From Chrysoporthe austroafricana (lineage: Eukaryota > Ascomycota > Sordariomycetes > Diaporthales > Cryphonectriaceae), in NCBI GenBank assembly GCA_001051155.2, contig JYIP02000005.1, positions 4,836,001 to 4,900,000 of the forward strand: DNA of 64,000 nt. Reading direction: 5' to 3'. This document shows positions 53,601 through 64,000 of the stretch, one piece after another (position 1 is the first letter of the stretch; each line of letters opens with the position of its first letter). The notes beneath the pieces are model-generated. The model saw only the letters and a program-made list of their open reading frames with translations. It did not search any database and was not told the origin of the DNA. Made by a program: the position numbers and the translations under genes.

Positions 53601-55188
53601 AGGAACCAGTCGTCCCAGGCTATTAGGTATTAGTCACGAGTCCTTGCATTATGGAGATGTGGATTCGACTAACAAGAGGTTGGCGTCCGTGACTGTCAGT
53701 GGACCCCCTTTGCGATAGGAGGCAGGGCCTGGGTGCGCTCCAGCACTCTGTATAATTTATTAGCGGTTATATTTCCTTTACCAACAAAACAAAAAATAGC
53801 TATTAGAGGTCTGAAATTGGAGACGAAGCTGTCAAACGCACCTCTGGGCCAACTTTGAATATCCCGTTTTCCCAAAAGAGCATGCTCCCACCGCCGGCGG
53901 CAACGGTATTGATATCCAATTGAGGACTCTGGATCGATACACCAGCCGTTACAGTCTCAAAGACATGCTCAAAAGATCCGCCGTACCGACTAACGTCCGT
54001 CGATGTTCCACCCATGTCAAAACCAACAATGGGAGACCGGCCATCGTAGGAGGTCCGAGCATGCCCAACAACACCACCTGAATATACACATTAGCAATAA
54101 ATTGACCGAACTGACGATTTTGAAAAGAGTACCCACCCGCAGGGCCGCTCAGGATGCCTCGGAGACCACTGAAACCCTTGTGACTAACAAGTCCACCGTC
54201 GCTCTGCATGAACTCGCAGGAGACGCCGTCGAGGTTGCCGCCGTCAAACCCTCGCGCAAAGCCGTTCACATATTGGACGATCTCTGGAGTCAGATAGGCA
54301 TCTGCGGAAGCTGAGCTGCCACGAGATATCATCTTGATCATGTTTGCACCGACCTCCGATGAGATCGAGACATGGCTGAAGCCAATGCCCCTGGCCAGCT
54401 CGGCAATCCTCTCTTCATGCTTGGGATACAGGTATGAGTGTACGAGACAGACAGCCACAGTGTCAATACCTTTGGCCTTTAAGGTTGCGAGTTTTCCCAT
54501 GACTTCTTCTTCGTTTAAAGGCCGTATGATGCGCAATATGTCTCCGGTAATTCCCTTGACAAAAAGACCAGGGGACTCTTTTGGGGCTGGACGAGAGTCT
54601 GTCACGTCTTCGTCAAAACACTCCACAGTGATTCGCTCTGAAACTTCGACGACCTCTTCGTAAAGAAGTTCCGGTTTTTTTATGCCTAGTTCGAAGAGTT
54701 TTGGCCTGGATTGATGACCGATCTCAATGAGATCACCAAAGCCCTGGCTCACTATGAACGCATGGCGTCTTCCTTTTCTTTCTAGTAAGGCTGTGCGAGC
54801 AACCATTTAGATTCCGATTCTATAAATGGGACGCTTAGACATGGACAACCTACCATTTGTTGCAACTGTAGTACCCATGCGGATGGAGTGGATAAGGTCC
54901 TTCGGTATGGGACTGCGACGACTGATTATCTGCCCAGAAACGGTCTCCAAAACCCGTCGGATCCCTTCGGAGGGCGCGTCATCGTAGTTATCTGGGTCGA
55001 CTGAAAGAAGCTTCAAAACAATGTCCTTCTGTCCTGGAACCGAAGCCCATACATCTGTGAAGGTACCCCCACGATCTAAGTCCAGTATAAGCTGCAGATC
55101 ACCAAAGCATCCGCATTACAAGACGCATACCTATGGCAAATTTGATGCTCTTCGCTGGCACGGAGACCATGGCTGCGTGCTCAACCAT
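50666..55188 (-). CDS. 5-oxoprolinase/hydantoinase (HyuA-HyuB fusion)
   Basis: Nine exons on the minus strand: 55188-55131, 55075-54854, 54790-54137, 54077-53842, 53747-53674, 53619-52839, 52784-52271, 52200-52086 and 52028-50666. They join in phase to 1338 residues, the usual fungal size. The HyuA half opens with the ATP-site [16 protein letters not shown], then [34 protein letters not shown] and [13 protein letters not shown]. The HyuB half begins about residue 740 ([20 protein letters not shown]) with [20 protein letters not shown] and ends with GGGGWGTPP. The family uses ATP to open 5-oxoproline to glutamate or hydantoins to N-carbamoyl amino acids, in the cytosol. The sequence alone does not separate these. 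It shares an upstream region with a Dal5-type permease, which could import the substrate. Confidence 0.9.
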
Positions 55189-56084
55189 GTTGCTGACCCT
55201 TGTTGCTCAAGGTTCACGGATCCGGGTCGAATGGCAAACAAAGATTAAGCTGTCGCTTGTTGCATGTAATTACCCCTTACAAGTTGAGGCGTGGGTATGG
55301 TACGGCCATTTATGTAAACTTTGTGGACGCAAAAATACTACAAAGGCAGCGCTCGATATTTCTCAGCCACTATTTTCCTACCCTGTGGTTGCTGCACTGC
55401 GACCAGGGCTATACTCGTGACCGGTTCCTCGATTCGAACTGCCTGTACCACAAGATGACATCTACATGCTTCACCTTATGCACTATAGTACCCAGGCAGA
55501 TAAGGGTCGCGATCGGGGATTGGATACGTTTGCCATTCCAAATCTGCATTATGACGCACTTCGGCATCTGAAGAACACTGGACTGCTCGGTAACTTCATT
55601 CAATGTTGGTTGCCGGGAATACGACTCATTTAAGCGCAACAATACAGATAAGAACAGTCCGACCCCTGTCGGCGCTAAGTTTATCAGGGAGGCAACGTCG
55701 ATTCGGACTGCCCTGAACAGCGTTCCTTATCGATATCGAGGCCTCGGGGTTTCCAAGGCTGGTCTCATGGTCCTAATCTCTAGCTTTAATCCGGGCAAGG
55801 AGGTATCAGCGGTGATCGTGAGTACGTCTCACAATTGCGGTAATTATATCGCTCCGTAGGCGAGGGGCTTGGGGAGCGCACGGCACATGCTAGGGAGGAT
55901 TGGCATCAGAAGCCCACCTTATCTTGTTGGATATGTTCGTCACCCTTTTCCTTGGAGGACTGAAGCCCCTGGGCAGATTTGTACCACGCCCGCTTTTGCG
56001 AGTATAATACCTAGACCATGCCTACACATCTCCACGAAATCACTATCGGCATCGATTTTTACGATCAGAGCATTGCGCACGAAC
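55189..56084. promoter_or_regulatory. divergent intergenic region, oxoprolinase/permease
   Basis: About 0.9 kb between two divergent genes. Short frames present, none recognisable. By position it carries both promoters. Confidence 0.45.
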
Positions 56085-57909
56085 ATGGAACCCTCCTCGC
56101 ACAGCTCTATGGCCGTTGCAACAAACATGCCTTTGGACAAAAAGGATACTGGCATCCACCCTGTAATGTCCCAAGGTCACGGCGAAATACAAGATGATAC
56201 AAAGAGACAATTCCAGGAGAATGGCGTTGACGAAGCCGCAAAATATCTGGCCGACGCTCGTGCCGAGCAATATCCGCCCTTGACGTCGGAAAGGGAGAAA
56301 CGACTCCGAAAGAAGATCGACTCTTGGATGATTCCCTTGGTAAAGAGAGCCTGTTGCCGTGAGCACCGGCAGGGAACAACTGACATGGATTTACTGACAA
56401 TCAACGACGTAGCTTTTATTTACCGCCACTCTCGGAGCCGTAGACAAGGTCGAAATCGGAACTGCTTCGCTATACGGATTTCAGACCGATAATCACATGC
56501 ATGGGCAGCAGTACAGCTGGCTTGGGAGCATTCTGCCTCTTGGTGTGGGTGCACTGGGTTTTTGCAATCTGGGGAAAGAGCTGACAGGAAAATAGCAACT
56601 CTGCGGATACGTAGTAACAACATGGCTCGTCCACCGAGTCCCGCCAGGAAAGCTTCTACGCACTGCTTCCTTGCTATGGTCTATACTTACTATCTTGTAT
56701 GCGGCTTGCCATTCTTGGGCAGGTTTCATGGCACTTCGATTCTTCATGGGCTTCGTAGAGTCGGCTATTACTCCAAGCCTGACCATGCTTGTGGTCAGCT
56801 TCTATAAGAAAGAGGAGCAGCCTCAGAGAAACGCCAGTGAGATTGAAGCCGAAGGAGTCGATGATATTCAATGACGTGTAAGCTGACAACATTCACAGTT
56901 ATCTTTGCCTACTTCTCCTCGATATTTAACGGCTTTTTTGCTTGGGTAGTGGGATACATTCCGGACTCAGCGCCACTAAAGAAGTGGCAATATCTCTACC
57001 TGATCACAGGCTCTATCAACATCCTATACTCGCTCTTTCTCTTCGTCTTCCTTCCGGACAGTCCTATGAACTCTCGGTTTCTCACGAAAGAGGAGAAGTT
57101 CTGGGCGGTGGAGCGACTCGCATCAAATCGGACTGGCATTTCTAATAAGGTGTGGAAATGGGAGCAAGTCTGGGAAGCGCTCGGGGATGTGAGGATCTGG
57201 CTGATATTCTTCTTCAATATCGCCATTAATATTCCCAATGGTGGTTTACAGACCTTTGGAACCATAATTATTTCCGACCTTGGTTTCAGCAATCTCAATG
57301 CTAGCTTACTCACCATGCCTTTTGGCGTTTTGGCAACTTTCAGCGCATGGTTCTTCAGCTACATTGCTAGCAGGACTAATAGAAGGACAATTGTGGCTTG
57401 TGTCTCGCTGTTGTTGCCAATCATTGGCACAGCACTTGTCTACGGGCTACCACGGTCCAATGCGGCGGGTCAACTGGTCGGCCTGTATTTCATGTACTTT
57501 TACTGGCGTAAGTATAGACCCAGGTTCCATAAACATTTTCACCGCTAGCTAACACACTTTCTTAGCACCCTACGTGGTTGGGATCTCCTTGCCACAAGCC
57601 AATACAGCTGGCCAGACAAAGAAGTCGATAGCTTTCAGTCTCGTGACTATAGGATATGCCACCGGGAACCTGATTGGACCCCAGACCTTTGTTTCCAGCC
57701 AGGCTCCCAAGTATAGAGGTGGCGTCATTGCGATGCTGGCTTCTTACTGCATTTCTATCTCACTTCTTCTGTTATACTTCACCGTCGTTGCCGTGGAGAA
57801 TAAGAGAAGAGATAAGAAATATGGCCGACCGGAAGGAATTTATAACGTTGTGGAGGGCTTCGCTGATATCACGGATAAGAAGCAAGAAAACTTCCGATAC
57901 ACTCATTAG
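56085..57909 (+). CDS. Dal5/allantoate-family MFS permease
   Basis: Exons 56085-56339, 56413-56544, 56596-56836, 56899-57507 and 57566-57909 join in phase to 526 residues. Landmarks of the anion:cation symporter family are LRKKIDSWMIPLLLFTATLG, DKVEIGTASLYGFQ, YSWLGSILPLGQLCGYVVTT, RFFMGFVESAITPS and FFAWVVGYIP. LPDSPMNSRFLTKEEK, the motif SDLGFSNLNASLLTMPFGV and SLPQANTAGQTKKSIAFS follow. An apparent stop at 56593 falls inside a 51-bp intron (GTGGGT..AAATAG), so the gene is intact. The family imports allantoate, ureidosuccinate, nicotinate-like acids and similar organic anions at the plasma membrane. Paired with the divergent oxoprolinase, it may bring in 5-oxoproline or a related lactam or ureide. 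An alternative start is ATG 56109. Confidence 0.88.
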
Positions 57910-58027
57910 GCATGCCGATAGATATACCGTTGTTATTCTTTAGGCCATTCATATTGTATTAATATGGACTGCTTGTTAGAATAAGTGCCACTTGAGCCAG
58001 CCTACCACCTGGACCTTTCCGCATTGA

Positions 58028-59743
58028 TTATGCAAGACTGATATTACTGTGTCTGCCGTCTAAGATTGACCAGCCTCTCCTAGCATCTATTGGGCTCAGG
58101 TCTCTGGCTTTCCACACGTTTTCTATGAGGAAGCGGGCCTTCCTAACGCATCCAAGCTGACGCGTCTGTTGTAGAGCATCTAGAGTCCTCAGAACGAGCA
58201 TGCGACTGTCGTCTGAGTCGGGTCGGACTCCGAGAGTACCAACAATAAAGAGAGGCCAAAGAAGGGTATTCGTTCTCAGAGAAACGCGGGGAATAAGCTG
58301 CAGAATCTCCCCCGTCAGTCGGCTCATGTGGATCTCGTGCGGCCCGGACTCATCCACCCTGGCGTAAAAATACATCAAGGCAGCGAGGCGTTTGACTCCT
58401 GAAATGTGCCGCTCTTCTCCAACTGACTCCTCGGATGTATCATTCTTCTGGGAGGCATATTGGTATAGCTGCCTTTCAAGAATGTGTCTCTGGTGCTCAT
58501 ACGTTTTCGTGCGAGAAGCGACACATGAGTCTTCGCCCGGCACCATCGCCTTTTCTTGGTTATAGAAAGCCGACCGTTTCGAATCTGCAAGATTTGTGAT
58601 GCCTGAAATAAGACGAAGAAGTGACTTAGAACACCCCGTCAGAGCGTGTACGTAGTGTTCGTCTGTAGAATCAAGAAGAGCTGAGCAATCGGGAAGTACA
58701 GATCTTGACTCCCACACCGTTGCAGCAAGTACATTGTGGCCTGTGAACCAAGTCATGGCGAAATGGTAGATGTCTGGACTCGCCAATTTCAGGCTTGCAC
58801 AGGAGACCAATAATCTCTGTCCATAGTTCACATGTACAATCCACGAAAAGGAGCAGCTTTGAAGTATCTGGGTTGGCATTAGCAACAAATGCCTAAATGG
58901 TGTCTATTACAAGGTAGTAATTTTCGAGTAGGTTTGAGAACGTAAGGAGGAACTGACCTCAAGAAACCCCATCATCACTGTGGTGATGATGGTTTCCTCT
59001 GGAGTTTGTCGACTTCCAGCAAGATAAATTATCAGTGATCTCAGGGCAAGCCCACGCAATTCTGATGTGGGGACTTCCTCCTCGCCTTGCCCGAGATTGT
59101 GCAGCTGAGTTGCTGCCACTGCCATGATGACTCTAAACAGTGGACCAGAAGGTGACCTAGCGGCGATCCGCAGTACAACATCATGGTAAGGATTTAGCCC
59201 AGTGCCCACGGTACATCTAGGCGCGATGAAGTTGGCAAAGTAGTCCCACAGTCGTGCTTCTTTACTCGATATCTTGATGGGCAGAATCCCCACCGGGACT
59301 GACGATGGACTAGGGGCTTCGCAGAGCGGATAGCTTCTGACCATCGTGGATTCTAGGCTGGCCAAGTCTCCCGTATTGCTGGCGGGACTTTCGAAATCTG
59401 GCAGTGTTGTGCTCAGAAACATCCAGCCATGGACATGCACAGAAGGCTCATTCACTAGCCCCATTACCGTTCCTCTTCTCGGCTCCGGACACGATGGCTT
59501 TTGCCAAGTGAGTCGGAAGCCATAGCCGCAATCCAGGCCCAATCTTCGGCAATGATTGCAAACTGGTCGTTGCTCTGGGCACTTAACGCGACGCTCTGCT
59601 ACTCATCAGCAAAGCGATACATTGACGAAGATTCCTGGAAAACATCAGGGGAAAAGCCACGGACCTCGACATCTCCAACAACCGCTCCGGACTCGCGTCT
59701 CGCCGCCGGTACGTTGCTTAGGCCTCTCTTGGCCAGCTGCCAT
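58028..59743 (-). CDS. Zn(II)2Cys6 transcription factor
   Basis: Exons 59743-59665, 59595-58958 and 58867-58028 join in phase to 518 residues. The binuclear zinc cluster spans the first intron: CWRC / RERRVKC then PEQRPVCNHCRRLGLDC, giving Cys-x2-Cys-x6-Cys-x6-Cys-x2-Cys-x6-Cys, and it is followed by GYGFRLTW. The acceptor at 59596 was chosen because it gives the canonical six-residue spacing. The rest matches the fungal-specific transcription factor domain 2 (middle region SKEARLWDYFANFIAPRCTV; late IPRVSLRTNTLLWPLFIVGTLG). It ends 118 bp from the convergent permease gene. Its likely targets are the neighbouring permease, oxoprolinase and oxidase genes. Control of the NRPS block is less likely, since that block has its own regulator. 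Confidence 0.86.
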
Positions 59744-60179
59744 CGAATGCGGGAGGAAGTAAGTACTAAGAAAGTCTGCTAAGATGGAGTGACCAGCAAA
59801 TACAACCATGTCATCACAGACCGTTCCCAAATCTTTTGTGGGCTAGAGTGTGGTTCCTCGAAGTCGGATATGATAGGAGAAGTCCAGGAGGAAGTTCGTA
59901 TCGAGTGTACTGTACGTGCTGCAGCCAAGCATGAATGCGGAGACATGCACCACCACCGATAAGGTCGAGGGCCTCACACGATAAGAAATGACCCCACCAG
60001 CATGGCGCTACCGTAGTTCAATATCGGCAGCTGCCGGTTCAAAATAGCATATATATATATATACAAGGACGAATGTTAGTCATTCTGGAATGATGATGGA
60101 GTGACTACATAAGTGTTCCTATACAAATTTGACCTTCGCATCTTCTCATGCACGTCTTGACGAGTGTCGCTCTCGCATA
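59744..60179. promoter_or_regulatory. divergent intergenic region, Zn2Cys6 factor/FAD oxidase
   Basis: 436 bp between divergent genes, with a (TA)n run at 60047-60062 that may serve the oxidase promoter. Confidence 0.45.
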
Positions 60180-61457
60180 ATGAACCCCGATACCAGAATT
60201 CTCATCGTGGGCGCTGGGGTCTTCGGTCTCTCGACAGCCTACCACATGGCTCGGTCAGGTTACAGGTCTATCACAGTCCTCGAAGCGGGTGACGCGGTTC
60301 CCTCGCCTCTGTCTGCGGCCAATGACCTGAATAAAATCATCCGAGCTGAATATGAGGACCCGTTTTACACCGAACTCGCGCTCGAGGCTATGGCAGAATG
60401 GTCTACCAACCCCGTGTTCGCACCACACTACCACCAGGTGGGCTATCTTTTGGCGAACTCGGCCTCCGCCCCCGAAAAAAGCAAGAAATCGCTGGCGACA
60501 AGCCTGAGGAGCATTGAAACACACCCAGCGTGGAAGGGAAAGATCACCCAAGTCCAGACACGCGAGGACGTCCGAGCCGCTGCTCCAGCCCTGAACGGTC
60601 CTATGGAAGGCTGGGTGGGTTATTTCAACCGCTTCGCCGGCTATGCCCACTCAGCGAATGCCTTGAAGTCTATCTACAAGGCAGTAGTCAGCATGGGAGG
60701 AATCGTACACTGTGGTCAGACTGTGACAGAGTTGTTGTACGAACCAGTCGAGGCCGGGGGACAGAAGTGTGTTGGCCTGAGAACACGGTCTGGTCAGAGT
60801 TTCTCGGCAGACATGGTAGTCCTCACAGTTGGAGCTTGCCTGGCGTCTGTGCTCCCGCAGGTCGGGCTGCAGGTCACAGCAAAAGCCTGGAGTGTAGCAC
60901 ACATCCAGTTGACCAAGGAGCAGGCCGACCAGCTTGCGAGCATCCCCGTGACATATGCAAGGGACCTCGGATTCTTCTTCGAACCAGACAGAGAGACTCT
61001 GCAGCTGAAGGTCTGTCCGGCAGGGGCTGGATATACAAATCGCGTGTTCATTCACGGATCAAATTACTCCATTCCTCCGCAGAACAATGACTTCATACCT
61101 GTTCAGGACGAGCTCAAGATCAGGAAGCTTTTGCAAGAGACGCTTCCCGACCTCGCTGAACAGCCACTGATATGCCGGCATGTCTGCTGGTGTGCAGACT
61201 CGGCTAACTCCGACTTCATCGTGGACTTTGTGCCCGAGGTTCATGGCCTAGTTGTCGCTAGTGGAGATTCTGGCCATGGATTTAAGCTACTGCCAACTAT
61301 AGGTCGTTTTATTCAAGGTCTAGTGGAAGAGGGTACTCAAAAAGTTGCGCGATGGCGGTGGACGGAGGGAACCGACGCTAGTGGTAACGTCAGCTGGAGG
61401 ACAGGGGAAGTAGTTGATTTGAAGGATATTGAAATCCGTAGCGAAGCCCGGGTGTAA
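60180..61457 (+). CDS. FAD-dependent amine/amino-acid oxidase (sarcosine or fructosyl-amino-acid oxidase type)
   Basis: A single exon of 425 residues from ATG 60180. The dinucleotide-binding start is ILIVGAGVFGLSTAYHMA. The middle contains the GYAHSANALKS stretch. The conserved end is RHVCWCADSANSDFIVDFVP (Cys336, Cys338) followed by VASGDSGHGFKLLPTIG. In this family the CxxxT/CWC cysteine region carries the covalently bound FAD. Members oxidise secondary amines such as sarcosine, saccharopine, pipecolate or fructosyl amino acids, releasing H2O2; the CWCADS..GDSGHGFK combination is closest to the fructosyl-amino-acid/saccharopine oxidase branch. The C-terminus (EARV) does not show a clear SKL-type peroxisomal signal. 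It lies beside a regulator and permease, suggesting nitrogen scavenging. Confidence 0.88.
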   Translation: MNPDTRILIVGAGVFGLSTAYHMARSGYRSITVLEAGDAVPSPLSAANDLNKIIRAEYEDPFYTELALEAMAEWSTNPVFAPHYHQVGYLLANSASAPEKSKKSLATSLRSIETHPAWKGKITQVQTREDVRAAAPALNGPMEGWVGYFNRFAGYAHSANALKSIYKAVVSMGGIVHCGQTVTELLYEPVEAGGQKCVGLRTRSGQSFSADMVVLTVGACLASVLPQVGLQVTAKAWSVAHIQLTKEQADQLASIPVTYARDLGFFFEPDRETLQLKVCPAGAGYTNRVFIHGSNYSIPPQNNDFIPVQDELKIRKLLQETLPDLAEQPLICRHVCWCADSANSDFIVDFVPEVHGLVVASGDSGHGFKLLPTIGRFIQGLVEEGTQKVARWRWTEGTDASGNVSWRTGEVVDLKDIEIRSEARV

Positions 61458-62200
61458 TTTGTCAATCTGATCAAGAACTTTATTGTATCTACACCTACTT
61501 GTGCTAAATAACTTGTACATCAGGATACTACAAATTGCTCTCACTTCAACACTTGAGGGCTCCCGCGGGCAGCCAGACTAGCTCTGCTCAAGGATGGACG
61601 CCCGGGCTCGCCCCCGATTTGTCGAGGACCTAGTGTCCACAGATATATGAACTTTTACTGAGAGGAGAACATTATAGAATGTATTTTGGAAGCCTGGATC
61701 TTGGTTAAGTGGGAGCAAGCGATGGTGTGTCAAGGCCTTGAGTGCTCGGGCGTGCTACTCTAAGGCATAAACCGAGACGCTTCAATCTCCTGATATGGTC
61801 CTTGATGTCTGATCGCAGTGCTCGCAATCTATTTCCTCAGACTGGCTCCCACAGTCCCCATCCTTAATCACAGACCCATCAGCTCCATCTTCGACACTCT
61901 CATAAAAGGCTGCTCATTACACTCCGTCTCAACATTCATCCAGCAATGTCTCCTCCCCATCATATGGTGCTGCACAGCGTGTATATTAGACCCATGCGTA
62001 CCACAGTACTAGCAATTATGATACTCGAGGATGATTACATACTACATATAGCCCATAAGCATTTCGGTATCCGTAGCTAGTATCAGGGCGCCGTTGCCGA
62101 TCGAGTTTGGGGTGAAGAAACCATGGGCATTTCGCATGTGGATGAGGTTGGTGTCATAGACATATTTTTTGAGAAATGCCACTTTATCTTCTAGCGCTAT
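61458..62200. other. convergent intergenic region, oxidase/sugar transporter
   Basis: No gene or clear repeat seen. Confidence 0.45.
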
Positions 62201-64000
62201 TTAAACCTTTAGTCTAGGTTCTCGAACATCCTTCTGCCTACGAATCCGGTACTTGATGGTACGGAGCAATACTTCTGAGAGTCGGAACTTGGCGAAGCGG
62301 CGAGTCGGTACCTGAAAGACGGCATCAAGCTCCTCCAGAGAAAGCTCCTTAGTCTCAGGCACAAGGAAGAAGATCAGAATAAGAGCCATAACATTTGTGC
62401 CAGCGTAGAACGAAAATGCACCCTGTGCGCCGAAAGCAAGTAGCATGCGGGGAAAAGTTAGCGTCAAGACGGCAGCCCAGAAGAAGTTGGTCGCAACGGC
62501 CCAGGACATGCCAATCTCGCGGTGCGACAGTGGGAAACATTCCGCCGAATAGGTAAATGGCACCGGTCCCTCTCCAGGTGAGTATACCGCAGCAAAGAGG
62601 AAAATGAAGAAAGCCACCATAGCGAGGTGCGCCCGGCTGTCCTCGGGGATCCAGAAGCAGAATCCGGCAGCTAGTAGCGTCCAAGCCATATGTGGGAAGG
62701 TGAAAAGCAACAATGAACGGCGACCGAATTTATCGATGGTCCAGATAGCTGGCCATGCGAACACAAAGTTCACAAGACCATAGCCCCAAGATGCAAGCAG
62801 CGACTGGGTGACTGTGGCGTTGGCTTCGGTGAAGACGGTGGCCGAATAGAATGCAATGATATTGACTCAATAGCTGGGTGTCAGCTCACGTGGCTTAAGA
62901 ATATGTATCCGGCGGAAGCCTTCATGTACTCACTTCCACACATCTGTTGAGCGATCATGACAATGAAGGAGGCGACCGTGGCGCGTCGGAGACGAGGAAT
63001 GCTGAAGAGATCTCCGAAGCGGCGGACGAATCCTACCAAACCTGCGCCACGCCCAGCCACAATAACGGTTTCCTCATACTCAATCATGATATGCATGAAG
63101 TATAGATCGCGAGCCGCTTGTATAGACGAGTTACGGAGTCGAAACAGACTCTGAAATGCGTCTTTGTAACGTCTTTTCTTGATCAGCCAACGCGGAGACT
63201 AAATAAGAGCGGAAGGTTAGCAAGGGCCCAAAGACACCGTGTCTGAGTGACAGTACGCCCAGCTATGGGGAATAAAGGGGGGCCCAAACATCAGATTGTG
63301 AACGTCACTGACCTCGGGGCAGAACAAGATCCCCAAGAGCAAGGGCACAGCGGGGATAAATGCCGAGCCAAGCTGTAGTCTCCAAGCAATATCGCCGACA
63401 TCCTTGACGGCGAGATTGGCTGTGTTGCCCAAGAAAATGCCAAAGGCGATCCACATCTGCCAAGTCATGACGAGTGCGCCGCGGATGTTGGCTGGGGCAT
63501 TCTCTGCGGAATATACTGGTACAGTAACGTCCTTAACCCCCATACCGACGCCTAGCAGAAAGCGGCACGCAAGCAGCTGGCCCCAATTTTGCGTCAACGC
63601 AGACCCGATGGGTGCAAGCAGACTAAAAATTGCACCCACGAATATGGTGCCACGACGACCAAGGTAATTATTGAGAGGATCTGAGGCCCAACATGCACTA
63701 AAGAATTAATGTGTCAGTATTGACTGCAACTGAGCTTTCCGACTTCTTCAAAGAGACATGTGCGCGAAAGGATATAAAGAATTCCAGTTTACTTACAGAA
63801 GGCTGATGGTGATGAAGGGGAAAGCGTTGATAATCCCGATCAGCCAAGAATTAGTCTCACAAGTGCCAGCGTTGGTACACTCGTCTCCAGTATCGGCAAT
63901 GCCAAAAGCTTCTGGGAACGACAGGTTGGCTCCATTGGAACCGGTCACATCCCATCCTTGAACTGCGGCAGCGATGGAGTTGAGAATAATGGTCAAGTAC
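62201..64000 (-). CDS. MFS sugar/polyol transporter, partial (5' end beyond window)
   Basis: Exons on the minus strand: from the window edge to 63797, then 63697-63313, 63198-62934 and 62865-62201. Sugar-porter signatures are [12 protein letters not shown] near TM1, [39 protein letters not shown] and [46 protein letters not shown] and [16 protein letters not shown] follow. The start codon lies to the right of base 64000. The family is 12-TM plasma-membrane H+/sugar or polyol symporters; the substrate cannot be told from this. The frames join in phase and nothing looks broken. Confidence 0.88.

Noticed and set aside
56590..56596. Nonsense codon disrupting the permease
   Set aside because: The TAG is the 3' splice site of a 51-bp intron (56545-56595). 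Removing it restores the conserved YSWLGSILPLGQLCGYVV stretch in frame.
59590..59600. Acceptor giving RAERRVKC in the zinc cluster
   Set aside because: It makes a seven-residue gap between the second and third cysteines. The neighbouring acceptor gives the canonical six.
1..64000. CRISPR arrays, tRNA and rRNA genes
   Set aside because: No regularly spaced repeats or recognisable tRNA/rRNA cores were seen; CRISPR is not expected in a fungal nuclear genome. A tRNA could still be missed by eye.

Overview
The window comes from a filamentous ascomycete (Pezizomycotina). The evidence is many short GT-AG spliceosomal introns (about 50-240 bp), GC-rich genes separated by very AT-rich, stop-riddled islands of the kind left by repeat-induced point mutation, a degenerate Fot1/pogo transposon, a NACHT/NLR fragment, and families typical of fungi (Zn2Cys6 and basic-ankyrin regulators, RTA1, Dal5-like permease). 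The species cannot be named from sequence alone.

Left edge (1-4.4 kb): repeat-rich land with an NLR remnant, an AT island, a complete but dead Fot1-like element (1231-3188, 28-bp terminal inverted repeats, TA duplication) and a fold-back repeat.

Main block (4.4-48 kb): a non-ribosomal peptide gene cluster. In order: a GST (+), an isopropylmalate dehydrogenase-like enzyme (-), a branched-chain-type aminotransferase (+), an aconitase-family isomerase (-), a basic-region/ankyrin regulator (+), an RTA1 membrane protein (+), a P450 (+), an isopropylmalate synthase-like enzyme (+), a 14-TM-type MFS efflux pump (-) and a single-exon three-module NRPS of 3972 residues (+). The synthase, isomerase, dehydrogenase and aminotransferase form a complete extra set of leucine-type chain-extension enzymes, the same logic that makes L-homotyrosine for echinocandins. 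The likely scheme is: a 2-oxo acid is lengthened by one carbon, transaminated to a non-protein amino acid, loaded by one NRPS module, condensed with two other residues and released by the terminal condensation-like domain. The P450 would tailor the product, the MFS pump would export it, and the ankyrin regulator would switch the genes on. The cast (basic-ankyrin regulator, MFS pump, aminotransferase, NRPS) recalls the HC-toxin cluster, but the three-module NRPS with a full chain-extension set matches no cluster I can name. I infer an undescribed small peptide, probably cyclic.

Right block (49-64 kb): genes of less GC-rich composition that look like a separate neighbourhood for nitrogen or amino-acid catabolism: a single-pass Ser/Thr-rich membrane protein (-), an ATP-dependent 5-oxoprolinase/hydantoinase of 1338 residues (-), a Dal5/allantoate-type permease (+), a Zn2Cys6 regulator (-), a covalent-FAD amine/amino-acid oxidase (+) and a sugar transporter running off the window (-).

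Exon joins were derived by hand from splice consensus, phase and protein-family continuity. Almost all coding genes close into full-length frames; the exceptions are the 5' end of the synthase-like gene, the splicing of the ankyrin regulator and a small unidentified gene. Two single-N positions (1397, 13632) sit in sequence that looks mis-assembled.
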